22,110 nt of DNA from Coptodactyla brooksi. Its lineage: Eukaryota; Arthropoda; Insecta; Coleoptera; Scarabaeidae. This document shows, in pieces, positions 8,299 to 17,796 of this stretch. Under the pieces are notes generated by a model that worked only from the letters and a program-made list of their open reading frames with translations, was not told the origin of the DNA and did not search any database. Both the position numbers and the translations under genes were made by a program. Numbering within the stretch: the first letter of the stretch is position 1; each line of letters starts with the position of its first letter. Location: the NCBI GenBank assembly GCA_033557675.1, contig JAWQRM010000493.1, forward strand, positions 1 through 22,110. The letters run 5' to 3'.

Positions 8299-8672
8299 TA
8301 AGCACCAATTTTCATGCAAAACAAAAAAAATTGAAAAAAAAAACGGGGTTACGTGCATTCGACTTATTTCAAAATAAGTACAAACAACGTTCATGCGGTT
8401 ACATGTATACACATTGTCGTATAAACATTCATTAGCCGTTTATACCACCTAAGTTGAAGCCGTTAAGTAGAGCGTACGGGTCTCGTCGTATAAATATATA
8501 CCGATATAAAAGTGTAAAATGATACAAAACGGACAGTTTTTATTTTTTTTTCCCATGTACGATATTACAAAAGTATATAATATGTGTATAAAAATGAGCC
8601 TTCGTGTTCCTGCGTTGGAATGGGACTTTTTGGTCTTTATTATAATTCTTTCTTACGCTTCTCTTTTTTGGC

Positions 8673-8812
8673 TTAGGAGCTCTTCTCTTGCTCGATCGTT
8701 TCCTTACTGGGCAATGGATTCTTCTCGCAAGTTTCAGTATGTTTCAGCTTGGACGTGTCGAAGTTTTCAATTCCGGAAATCAGGTTCATCTGACCTTTCT
8801 CTTGTTCGATGA
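8673..8812 (-). CDS. cib: ciboulot coding exon 5 (repeat 5 and C-terminus)
   Basis: 140 nt ending in TAA at 8675-8673. It encodes VIEQEKGQMNLISGIENFDT, then SKLKHTETCEKNPLPSKE and the tail TIEQEKSS. The acceptor TTTCTTTCTTACACACAG is strong. It closes the frame with the C-terminal form (IEQEK) usual in insect thymosins. Confidence 0.95.
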
Positions 8813-11800
8813 CTGTGTGTAAGAAAGAAATGGGTTATTGTATAAAGTTTTTGACTATTGTTGAATTATATCAGCTCAATTTATAACATGTTCACTGCTG
8901 CCTACACATGAATATTGTATTTGGAATTTCACTAGGAATAGAGTTCTTAATTGTGAACTTTCTTACCGCATAGCTGAACATAACGACATAATGACGAACT
9001 TTGTGGGTTGAAGTTACTGAATCAATATGTTAACCAAAGTTAAGACCTATGAATTACTATTATGAGTTCAATGTTTCTTGATGCCTGATTGACGAGCACT
9101 ATTTTTTTGTATTCAGAGTCGACATGTTTTACCTTATTGCTATTTCCAAAATTCGTTATGTGGCGTTGGTTTTTCTTATATGTGGTGGATTGCCGTTTTA
9201 TTGTAAGAGTTTAATTGGCTGGAATATCGGATAGAATAGGATGTATTTATTTTGATATTTATTACAGGAAGGTTTATCTGAATATTTCTAGGTTTTTGTG
9301 AGTTTTATGCTTTTACCCAAGATTTGTATGGTTTGGAAATTCTGCTCTCTATTTCCAGGTATGTGAGAATTTTTGAGATGTTCTATGTAATTGGAATCAT
9401 GCTTGTTTTTTTATATAGGATGTTATGTTCTTTGCATCCTTGACTGTACTTTCTTTCTGTTTTTTGGAGGTATTTCATTTCATATATGCCATATTTGATT
9501 TTCTATATTGCATATTATTCCATTTTGTTAGTTTTTTCTATTATTGGCTGAATGTACACGGCCTCTACACGGTGAATGTTAGAGTCCTCTAGGTATACGT
9601 GAATGTGATCCGGTTTGTTTTGCTTTTGATTACTGCATTGTTTTTTGTTTTTATGTTTTTGCGTTTGTTCTTTTATTGTGTATTTTAGTTATTAATCTTG
9701 TTGAATATCCACTTTTATTAGGGGTATGTAATATGATATATAATTCTTGCTACAACTAGCTAATAAAAATGGAAACAATGCAAACAAGAACCAATACAGT
9801 AATCAAAAACGAAACACAATCGACCACATTCATGTATATATGAATCTACATTCACCGCATAACAAAAACATTCAAAAAACACAACTTAAACATTGCATTC
9901 CGGACTGCACACAGCATAAAACACGCAACACAGTCAAAAATAGAAAAACCAATAAAATGGCACAATCTGGAATATACAAAATCAAATGTGGCATATGTTA
10001 AATAAAATATGTTGGATAAGTTCAGCGACATATACAAGGACAAATTCTATATAAAAAAAAATGAAGGATGACGTAGAGCGTATCCACAAAAATTCCCACA
10101 CGTCAGGAAATAGAGAGCAGAATTTCCAAATTATAACAATCTTTCCCGAAAACCTAGGAATATAAAAAATATGAGCATTCTCAATGATTTATTAATTGTT
10201 GCACACATTTTCAAAAACATTACAAAACCACTCTCAAAAGTTAACCAGGTTATTTTTACCTGCAACTTTATCACTTCTCTTTTTAATATTTGAAATAGTG
10301 CTTCTTTAATAGTAGTTCTAATATAAGTAATAGTAGTTCTAATATAAGTATAAGTAGTTCTTTAATATTTCATTAGGCACCCTCAGGTAATTTTTTTCAT
10401 CACGTATTTTGAACCCTTTGGTTTAAGATTTAATTTTTAACAGCACGTTCCAAACTGAACAGTTCCTTCTGTCATTTATCATACCATTTCATAATTCGGC
10501 TGAGCATTCGAATACGCCCTCCTATGATATGCAAAGTTATGCGTAAGATATAACTGGTTTAATTTTGATAAATAATTACAAACGATTCATCACTGAATAA
10601 GAAATATTTATTGCCTCGAAGTGTTTAATAAATCAATACAGTTTAGTTCAATTTTTAAATAAGCATTTATTGTAAATTATTCGCACGTCAGAAAAATTTA
10701 CAAAAAATTAATGATCTTCAATCGTATGGTACCTTTCGAAGTATATTGGTAAATGTAATGCAACATTATATCTTTTGCATTCTGACCTTGTTTTGCTACA
10801 TTTTGTTATGCACTATAAAAATCTTATAGGCTCTTGTTAGATTAGATTTCGATAGAGTTGGGTCTATTCATTTAGGAAAATTACTCTAATATTGTGCGTC
10901 CAATCTCTGGTAAATCTCCGTTCGATGATCGTCCTTGTCAGTTTTGGCCAAGTAACGGTATATTTTTCAGTAATGATTTGACTATTTAAATTCTATATTC
11001 AACGCAACTGCTTCTTTTCTCTCATATAGTTTGTTAAACAAAATGTAGGAATTAAACAGTGTCATATCAAAAACGCAAAAGAAAACTTTACGGTATCATT
11101 TCATATACTTCCTCATAATAGGGAAGCATTTGGTCTTGGCTATCAATTCTGGTCATTCATTTATTATACTCAATCACATGTTTTGGTTTCAAATTAGGAA
11201 TGATTTCATTTTTGCTTTGTTTAGTCATTTCTGCTGTCTCGTGTTTTGTAGAAATAATATGACCACATCACGTTTGTCTTGCCATTTTAATGCCAGTATT
11301 CCATTGCAACTCCTCGTTCTATATTATCCCTTTTTCAATTATGTTTTTACAAAATCTTTCAGCATATTCTTCTTGTTCGAAAGTACTGTCTCAATGGCAT
11401 TAGTTTTACAGTTGACTAAAGTTATAAGCAGTTTTGGTGAACAGTACCAATTATTCAGGTATAAAGTATGTACTTTATGTAACACTGACAGTAATTACTC
11501 TCTGACAACATTTTCAGATGCACCGTCAATATGGGTTATTGTTATGAATCTCCTGCTTTTAACCCAAATGGGTTAAACATTATATTAATTTTATGTAGTG
11601 CTGAAAGCGTAAATATTTTTTCCGCAATACTTGCATATCTACAAAATCGAGGATTTTACTAATTTTTTCACTGGTAATTTAATAAATTCAGCTTAAAAAT
11701 ATAGAATAACGATTATACTAAAATATATTTCAATTAGGATAGAAGTTATAAATGATTATAATATAAAATTTATGAAAAAACGTAATTTTCGAAAATTTTC

Positions 11801-13490
11801 TGAAAGTGCCTCCTAGGACACTAGGAATTTTCGAAAATTTTCTGAAAATTCGTACTTCCTTTTATACCTGTTAATGCAGATTCTCTTTATGAGGCAAGAA
11901 GTTCATATTTTACTTAATTTCATATTATGAAGTTGCCAATATTACATGTCAATATTGAATATTGTAAGCAAATGGGTCAAGGGAGATTCTACGTGGATGC
12001 ATAAAACAGGCGGTGAACTTGTTCATCCATATACAATTAAAACTCAAGCATTTTCTCACCATCTACTTACCTTGAACATCAGGCAATATGACTTTCTCTT
12101 GTGTATCAGCGTGCTTCATCGTGGATTTATCAAAGTGCTCGACTCCGCTTAGAATGTTTTGGTGCGTCTTTTCTTGCTGCATTACTAAACATGCAAGGCA
12201 TTGCAATCAGCATGCAGAAATACCAATGTTTGCATGATTTAACATACATTTGACAAAAAAAAATTAGCAAGTGTAGACTAGGCATTCAGTTTGTCAAATG
12301 TCAAGTACTGTTTCATTTTACAATTTAGATCTTTTTGCAGTTATTTCATTACTGTTTTATCACATTACTAACTTTGCAAGCTAAAAAATTAAATAAACAA
12401 ATTAAAATGAAACGAAGTTTTCACATAATGACATTTGAAAGTAATGTTAGGTGGGGATTAAGACCTGGCGCACACATAACTATTAAACAAGTGCAAACAA
12501 AAGCGAATTTGCCAATAAAGTTTTAACCTACGCAAAGATCATGCCCAAAATTGATAGTTTAAAACGTACCTTCTTTGTCCGGGAGTGGGTTCTTTTCTAG
12601 AGTCTCTGTATGTTTGAGTTTGCTCGCGTCAAAACTCTCGATACCCTCGATGAGAGCCTTTTCAGTCTTTTCAGCGGCCACATCTAAAAGTGATTGGGAA
12701 ATATTATTTCAACGACCAAATTACTACTATTTCTTTTAAATTAATTAAAAAGTCATTCATCGTTAATAACTAAAGTGACCAAAGGAAATTATAGCTTACA
12801 TCAAACAAAGCGATTAGTAACTGATTAGTTTTAATTTTATTTTCTTTAAAAATTCGAAAACAAATTTGAATTGCGAAACGACGCCGCATGATCGGCGTAG
12901 TTATGCGGGAGCACGTACTTCACGAGAATTCCGACAGATGGCGGACAAAGCGCTAGGTCGAAATTTGAATGTGAATTTAACGGCGCGTAAAATTCAAATG
13001 CGGTTAACTGTTAATCAATGCCCGTTTAGAGTTAATTGGCTATAAAAAAGAGGAATTGTGTTATGCAGATGGTCAGCGAACCACACCGAAAGTACCTTCG
13101 GGAGTTGGCAACACTATTTTTTCTTTAGTGTTCGTCCGCTTTAACGAGGAAGAATTGAAATTTTCGACGCCCATTATGAGCGCATTGTGGGTCCTCTCCT
13201 GAGCGACATCTATTGGGACAAATTGCGCATTAGAAAGCTAATACGCGACGTTTTTTTATGTAAATGTACGCCTAGTTTACGCCGCTAATCGGCAAATTCC
13301 ATCTTGCACGCACGAAAGACATTAACGGCAATTAGTAATTGGTCACGAACGTACCTTCTGCAGACGGAAGCACGATCTTTTCTTGGGTGTCGGCGTTTTT
13401 CAAGTTGGTAGACTTGAAACCCTCCAGTTCGCTTTTCAAATCGCCCGCCACTTTCGGGAGATCCTTCAGGGCTGGTGCTGGACAGGCCAT
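8673..13490 (-). CDS. cib: ciboulot, actin-binding beta-thymosin repeat protein
   Basis: Five coding exons (13490-13355, 13209-13096, 12683-12570, 12184-12071, 8812-8673) join to 205 residues with five thymosin-beta/WH2 repeats. The start MACPAPALKDLPKVAGDLKS closely resembles Drosophila Ciboulot. The repeats carry F-x-x-x-x-[LM]-K-x-x-x-T actin-binding cores (LKNADT, LKRTNT, LKHTET, MKHADT, LKHTET), each followed by E-K-x-x-L-P. The family binds monomeric actin and, in flies, acts like profilin to help filament growth, notably in brain metamorphosis. All internal introns are phase 1 and the three internal exons are each 114 nt, so any may be skipped in frame to give three- or four-repeat isoforms. 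Fly Ciboulot has three repeats. The final intron (3258 nt) is filled with transposon remnants. Confidence 0.93.
8813..9280. other. ciboulot last intron, 5'-distal part, nothing recognised
   Basis: AT-rich intronic sequence before the Penelope-like pair. I see no open frame, repeat or RNA. Confidence 0.5.
9280..9740 (-). mobile_element. Penelope-like element fragment, minus copy
   Basis: On the minus strand it matches the plus copy at 9752-10170 along most of its length, including an identical 25-nt stretch (9332-9356 against 10106-10130) and the parallel AAAATCAAATATGGCATAT segment. Its reading frame is more decayed, so it is identified through the better copy. The two copies meet head to head near 9745. 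Confidence 0.65.
9752..10170 (+). mobile_element. Penelope-like element fragment with GIY-YIG start, plus copy
   Basis: The plus-strand frame from 9752 to 10001 reads IPDCTQHKTRNTVKNRKTNK, then MAQSGIYKIKCGIC and a stop, followed in frame by KYVG and QRHIQ. SGIYKIKCG...KYVG is the first motif of the GIY-YIG endonuclease that follows the reverse transcriptase in Penelope-like retroelements. Stops at the Cys motif and after KYVG show that it is dead. It lies in the last ciboulot intron, antisense to the gene. Confidence 0.7.
10307..10348 (+). repeat. 21-bp tandem repeat, two copies
   Basis: TAATAGTAGTTCTAATATAAG occurs twice in a row (10307-10327, 10328-10348), followed by a partial third copy. 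The rest of 10170-10880 holds nothing recognised. Confidence 0.85.
10880..11580 (-). mobile_element. piggyBac-like transposase remnant
   Basis: On the minus strand, fragments read DNWYCSPKLL-like sequence and KTNAIETVLSNKKNM, then TKHETAEMTKQSK, MTRIDSQDQMLPYYEEVYEM, and YRKVFFCVFDMTLFNSYIL. The G-I-D-x-x-D-Q-M-like motif (here TRIDSQDQM) followed by a K-hydrophobic-F-hydrophobic-N stretch is typical of piggyBac transposases after their DDD core. Many stops and frame changes interrupt it. The plus-strand 148-residue open stretch at 11130-11576 is the antisense shadow of this remnant. It lies inside the last ciboulot intron. Confidence 0.75.
11558..11577. repeat. TTTAACCC/GGGTTAAA inverted pair
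   Basis: Nine-base arms TTTAACCCA and TGGGTTAAA are separated by two bases at the edge of the piggyBac remnant. piggyBac elements insert at TTAA and commonly begin with CCC, so this may be a collapsed terminus, but it is short enough to be chance. Coordinates are good to within two or three bases. Confidence 0.4.
11784..11847 (+). repeat. 22-bp direct repeat pair with palindromic core
   Basis: A 22-base stretch starting AATTTTCGAAAATTTTC occurs at 11784-11805 and 11826-11847, with the short palindrome CCTAGG between. AATTTTCGAAAATT is itself self-complementary. The rest of 11580-12070 is plain AT-rich intron. Confidence 0.8.
12071..12184 (-). CDS. cib: ciboulot coding exon 4 (repeat 4)
   Basis: 114 nt, phase 1 both ends. 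It encodes VMQQEKTHQNILSGVEHFDK, then STMKHADTQEKVILPDVQ, with core MKHADT. The acceptor CATGTTTAG has a short pyrimidine tract. The donor is a strong GTAAGT. Confidence 0.93.
12246..12301. repeat. 12-bp inverted repeat in ciboulot intron 3
   Basis: ACATTTGACAAA (12246-12257) and TTTGTCAAATGT (12290-12301) are perfect inverted arms with a 32-nt loop. It may be a tiny MITE or chance. The remainder of this 385-nt intron has no recognised content. Confidence 0.6.
12570..12683 (-). CDS. cib: ciboulot coding exon 3 (repeat 3)
   Basis: 114 nt, phase 1 both ends. It encodes DVAAEKTEKALIEGIESFDA, then SKLKHTETLEKNPLPDKE, with a canonical LKHTET core. The acceptor is CACTTTTAG and the donor GTACGT. 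It begins DVA like exon 2, so either exon can follow exon 1. Confidence 0.95.
13096..13209 (-). CDS. cib: ciboulot coding exon 2 (divergent repeat 2)
   Basis: 114 nt, phase 1 both ends, bounded by acceptor TTTGTCCCAATAG and donor GTACTT. It encodes DVAQERTHNALIMGVENFNS, then SSLKRTNTKEKIVLPTPE, a full 38-residue thymosin repeat. The core is LKRTNT, not LKHTET: the usual His and Glu are changed, so actin binding may be weaker. It is GC-richer than the surrounding intron and lies 145 nt from exon 1. It could be a constitutive fifth repeat or an alternative exon. Confidence 0.85.
13355..13490 (-). CDS. cib: ciboulot coding exon 1 (repeat 1)
   Basis: 136 nt from ATG at 13490 to the phase-1 donor GTACGT at 13354. 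It encodes MACPAPALKDLPKVAGDLKS, then ELEGFKSTNLKNADTQEKIV and LPSAE. CTTTTTAAAG ends exactly at the ATG and looks like a 3' splice site, so the 5' UTR is probably on an upstream exon. Confidence 0.95.
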
Positions 13491-13492
13491 CT

Positions 13493-14689
13493 TTAAAAAG
13501 AACCAATTTTGATATAACAAATCGTTCGATACTTGACTAAATCGTCTGAGGAATGTTGTGCCATTAATTTTTTGATACGTACGTCACTTTGACAGTTAGG
13601 AATTTTTATAGTTATACCAACTGTTATTGCCAATTCCCTAAATATTTGAATTGGACAGTAAAAACAGGGAGTAGATTACGAGGCAAGGATAAATATAGGT
13701 TATAAATAATTTGTGTTTAAACGCGATAAATATTTTTCCAGTTCGCTTTGCATTAATAATAATGTTAATCGACTGAGGACAGGAAACGTTCACACATATA
13801 AGATCAATAGATAAGTGATATCAGACTACGAAGTGTACTCTGTGACTATTAGTACACAAGAAACGCTAAACACTGGAATTCTAAACTTAATTCTGTTAAG
13901 CTTACATTAAATTCTGCTTTTTAAAGTAAGCTATTAATAACCCAAGCGTAACCAATTATATCACGCGTGCGCAGCACGAGATGCAATTACACAAATTAGA
14001 AAATTATTCAATACCACATAATCTAACACATACGTAAATTTGCAAACTTATGTTTGTTTTTAATGATTGAAGCAATATTTTAATGATGTTAATGATGTTA
14101 AATAATAAATTTATAGCAAAAATTACTGTCACTTTAAGTATGGACCTCTCGTAAGCACGGTTCAAATCAAACACGATAAAAGTTAGATTATTATTCTTGT
14201 AAGAAGCAGGTTTAGATATGATGTTCAGGCTAAGTTATACGTATTCAAAATTGACACAATACATACATATATAAATTTACTATTTCTTTGCATTTTAAAA
14301 AGGAATAATACATTTCTCTCACAATTATCCTTTATTTCGCACACCGCTGTGTACAAAGCTCAGTCGTAGACTTTCTAGTAGTTTACTAGGAGTTTCTAGT
14401 AATAGAAATTCTCATGTTTATTATATATTGTAAATTCTTTTGACAAATAACGAAAAACCCAAACAGTTTGTAAAACTACCGCATTATAAAATTACAGAAT
14501 GAATGTTAAACTCTCCTAACAGTAAAGTTAAAAGTGGGTTCCGGAATCTTTAAAATAAAGTTTAAAGAGCATTTAAATCAACTTGAATATGACATACTCG
14601 ATAAATCCATCATAGCCTCATAGATAATTCGCAATGCTACAAGAACTTGTTGCTCCAAAAGAGAAGGCAAGATCTCTACATGTAGTAAA
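13493..14689. other. upstream ciboulot intron or flank, nothing recognised
   Basis: AT-rich sequence between the ciboulot start codon and the Penelope-like locus. No open frame with recognisable content, RNA gene or strong repeat was seen. Confidence 0.5.
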
Positions 14690-14902
14690 GATATGGACTT
14701 GACCGAACCCGTTTCCATTTATCTAGTAGTAATAACCCTTCTTCAGGAGAATGAAAAGTAAAGTGTGCGCCGGACATATATACCCAACTCCTATCCTGAC
14801 TTTTTAATACTGTTCAAAATACTTCCCATAGCTGGGTTTTAATTATGTTGTTCTTTTACCCATCAGGTTAAAAAGTATGGATGCAGGTATAGGGGCAAGG
14901 CC
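14690..14902 (-). mobile_element. Penelope-like terminal repeat, copy A (inverted)
   Basis: On the minus strand it reads GGCCTTGCCCCTATACCTGC, then CATCCATACTTTTTAACCTG and on to CTCCTGAAGAAGGGTTATTA and GGAAACGGG. It matches copy C (15620-15905) over at least 170 nt in the opposite direction. The CTGAAGA and GAAAC pieces sit on either side of a short stem, as in a hammerhead ribozyme. Confidence 0.65.
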
Positions 14903-15006
14903 ATTATTAAATATTTTATTTGTATTCGTAAAAAGTTACATAGAATAAACGCGTAGATTCCTTAAAATTAGGTATAAAGAGCACTTAGCTCACTTTAAAT
15001 AAACAG

Positions 15007-15330
15007 GCCAGAGAAATCGTACGCAGCTGCCCACGTGATCACGCTAAATCATAGGATAGTTGATAAAATCGAATTGATTGAACAAGTTAATACAAATAAT
15101 CAACTTGACGCAGCGGAAAGCATAGAAATTTTTATAAATAAAATATTTAATAAAGAATATAATTTTAAAAATTACAAGCCAGAGAAATCCAATTTGCCTC
15201 CCCACGTGATCACTCTTAAACACAGGATAAATGATAGAATATAATTGATTAAACAAGTTAATTCAAATAATCAACTCGCCGCAGCGGAAAGCCTAGAAAT
15301 TTTTACAAACCAAAATACAACATTTAATAA
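15007..15330 (+). repeat. 171-bp in-frame tandem duplication in a Penelope-like C-terminal coding fragment
   Basis: The marks GCCAGAGAAATC, CCACGTGATCAC and CAGCGGAAAG each recur exactly 171 bases later (15007/15178, 15031/15202, 15111/15282). 171 is 57 codons and the frame 15035-15244 crosses the junction open, reading ITLNHRIVDKIELIEQVNTN and NQLDAAESIEIF, then ITLKHRINDRI. The H-R, I-E-L-I-E and A-A-E-S-x-E-I-F pattern followed by NGPAPIHASILFDL (15330-15370) suits the tail of a GIY-YIG Penelope-like polyprotein. The second unit is shorter at its right end. Confidence 0.7.
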
Positions 15331-15600
15331 CGGACCTGCCCCTATACATGCCTCCATCCTTTTTGACCTGGTAGGTAGAAGGACAAGGGAATTAAAATTT
15401 AATTAGGAGTAAGTGGACCCATTAAAAAGTAATTATGATAGGTAAATAAGTCTCGTTTTTCATTGTAGTTATTCATGTGTTCTCCTGAAGACAGTTTATT
15501 CGATAAACCGAAACATATATTGAGTTTTAAAATATCAGTGTTGTGGTTGAGGTGTTTGTTAGTTCTAGTGACTACGAGACCAATAAATCTCCATTTCTTC
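15331..15600 (+). mobile_element. Penelope-like terminal repeat, copy B
   Basis: It begins GGACCTGCCCCTATACATGC, passes CATCCTTTTTGACCTGGTAG and reaches CTCCTGAAGACAGTTTATTC and GATAAACCGAAAC (15483-15514), then a shared tail GTGTTGTGGTTGAGGTGTTT. CTGAAGA (15485-15491), the TTTAT/ATAAA stem and GAAAC (15510-15514) fit the CUGANGA-stem II-GAAA plan of hammerhead ribozymes. The expected cleavage triplet after GAAAC is altered here. Confidence 0.65.
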
Positions 15601-15619
15601 TAATAGTTCTAGTGATTTA

Positions 15620-15905
15620 ATAAAGGCCCTGACCTTTCACCTGCATCCATACTTTTTGACCTGGCGGGTAAAAGATCAAGATAATTAAAACCCAATTATT
15701 ATAAGTAGTTTGAATAGAATTAAAAAGTAATTAGGATAGGAGTTAAGTCAGGGTAAAGTATATAAGTCAGGCATACAGTTTTGTTTTCCTTCTCCTGAAG
15801 GTTTATTAAATAAACCAAAACATATGTCGAGTATATAAACAGTGTTGTTGTGGTTAAGGTGTTTATTAGTTTTAATAACTACCAGACCGCTGATCTCCGA
15901 TTTCT
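15620..15905 (+). mobile_element. Penelope-like terminal repeat, copy C
   Basis: A direct second copy of B: CTGCATCCATACTTTTTGAC, then CTTCTCCTGAAGGTTTATTA and AATAAACCAAAACATATGTC, and the GTTGTGGTTAAGGTGTTTAT tail. The core lacks one A after CTGAAG and has a G-to-A change before AAAAC, but keeps GTC and the flanking GAG that could pair with CTC upstream. B and C stand in tandem, as is common for Penelope-like insertions. Confidence 0.65.
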
Positions 15906-17749
15906 AAAGTCAAATTTCATCGTTAAATATCACCAAACAGTAATCGATGAATACTTACTGAAATAAAATGTTGAGCTTCTAACCCAGCTTTATAGGAACT
16001 TATAGGAACTTGAAGAATCAGCCCAAAATGTTTTTTACAATGGTTATGTTGTCACATCCGGTACAAAATTAAAACGCTCGAAAAAGTTCAATTTTCTTTT
16101 ATAGCTTGTAGAAAAAGTACCAGAATGTTAAATAGTTAACTTTGGGATTAACCTTGAAAAGAAAGGTTCGATTTACCGCGTATAATAAAGTTAATACTGC
16201 TACTTTACTGTACTTTTATATCCATAACTGTGCTGCCAATTACTTGTATGAAACTTTTCTTTATTATCTTTTTGACAGCAACTTATACACTTATTAAATT
16301 AACCAACATTCGTAGTTTTAGTTGAGGAACTAAGGTTATTCCATAACTTTTGTTACACATTGTACGCTTCAATTTTAACCTAAAAGCGAGTATAATGAAA
16401 AGCAGTGTACTCTTTTACGTTTAGAAACCCTATATATGGTATGTTTTTTTCGACATATGCCGCCAACCTAACGCCATATGGTTTTTGATGACCTAATAAA
16501 AGCGACTGCTGACAAGAACATTTTTTAACTTACACTAAATAGATAGGAATTCAATGTTGTTACGTTGCGTACAAGTTTTGCCGATTTCTACTTTCGCGAG
16601 GAGCACGGAACTTTATTTTCTTTTTATCAACAAAGAAAACGCACGTTTGCATACAAAGTGGAGAGCATTTTGTAAACAACTCGCGACTGTTGATATAAAC
16701 AACCTCTCAAATGACACAAATGTCATTCTCGAGGCCTACTGCTCGAAAAAAATCGAAATTCTTTTGTTCCGGGCGGAAATTTTAAATTATTAGCAACACT
16801 TAGCTTTTGCTGGGTGAAAAATTTATATTTTAACGTAACATTTCGACTTTTTAAACCTAGTTTAGACGCCTACACGTCTTACTGCCCACCATATGTGCAC
16901 CAGCTGCAAGGTTGTAAAGAAGTAGGTTATTCTTTGCAATTTTAGAGTTCACGGCCTCGTTTGATTTTTGAGGTTACGCTAAAATAGTAATTACCGAGTT
17001 CAAATAAAAATTTCACGCGATTAAACGCACCAGATTAAACTTAAATTAACGTCTGTTATTTATCAATTAATCCTTTCGTAAACGCGGATAAACTGAACAC
17101 AAAGAATTTCTCCGCGTACCCAAAAATAACCCTTGTTGCAGAGGGAATAAATTTAACTTGTCTACGTGACAGAGAGGGGTGCCACCCTAACTAAAATAAA
17201 TCGATTTTGTACACTTACGTACAAAAAAATCACCAGGCGTAGCAGAAATCATCAGGCGTAACCAAATAATATAAATTAATTGGTTTTAACAAATTTAAAT
17301 TGTAAACCACGACTAAAGGTGTTTTTTTAAGAAGTACATTAAAATTCAATTACGTGTAGTTATCTGACTTCCGGTGAGCAATTTCCGGTATGTTCTTGGA
17401 ATTTTAAGTTTTTAGTCGTTTTATACAAAAATCCAACTTAGAATTTATTTGTAAATTCAAGAAATAATTCCAAACAATTCATGCAATTAAAATTAGTCGA
17501 GACGAATTCTTGCGGTTAGCTTAAAAACTTGATACGTTACTGATAAATCGTCCCGGTATTCGATTAAACTTTAAAAAACGAAAGTCGCAGCTCAAAACAA
17601 AAGCAAACCGATAAGGAAAACGCAAAAACAAAAACTTGAAACCGCACCCAAATGTGGATGCATCCATGGCTATCTTCGGCGACTTTTTTTTCAATAAAAA
17701 CCGGGTTAGGTAGATTTTATACGGACGTCAAACAAACGGAACGTTTCTT
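15906..17749. other. non-coding stretch upstream of ciboulot
   Basis: No gene is recognised. A plus-strand 79-residue open stretch (16554-16793) has no familiar motif; it covers a slightly GC-richer patch with AATGACACAAATGTCATT (7-bp arms) and could be regulatory instead. TTATAGGAAC is repeated twice at about 15990-16010. CTTCCGGTGAGCAATTTCCGG near 17369 holds two ETS-like GGAA sites. The part adjacent to 17749 has a CRE-like GACGTC at 17724-17729. Confidence 0.4.
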
Positions 17750-17751
17750 AC

Positions 17752-17772
17752 CTTAATCTATTTGGCTTGGCT
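17752..17772 (-). promoter_or_regulatory. cib: candidate ciboulot 5' untranslated exon and transcription start
   Basis: On the minus strand a strong donor AAG|GTAAGAA at 17752/17751 could end a leader exon that is spliced to the acceptor just before the ATG at 13490. Twenty-one nt upstream is an initiator-like CCTCAGCC with A at 17772. If this is right, the first intron is about 4.26 kb and contains the Penelope-like locus. The link to ciboulot is inferred from strand, donor strength and the acceptor at the ATG. No transcript was available. Confidence 0.35.
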
Positions 17773-17796
17773 GAGGTAAAGAACTCGAAAAATAAA

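Noticed and set aside
8519..8812. 97-residue plus-strand open stretch
   Set aside because: It is the antisense shadow of ciboulot coding exon 5.
9852..10043. 63-residue minus-strand open stretch
   Set aside because: It is antisense to the Penelope-like plus copy with the GIY-YIG motif.
11130..11576. 148-residue plus-strand open stretch, the longest in the window
   Set aside because: It is antisense to the piggyBac transposase remnant and has no protein-like motif of its own.
13041..13076. TATAAAAAAG and TCAG on the plus strand, like a promoter
   Set aside because: The spacing is slightly long, it lies in a ciboulot intron, and no plus-strand open frame follows. Probably chance.
16554..16793. 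79-residue plus-strand open stretch
   Set aside because: No known motif, no initiation context and no neighbouring exons. Kept only as a note on the surrounding region.
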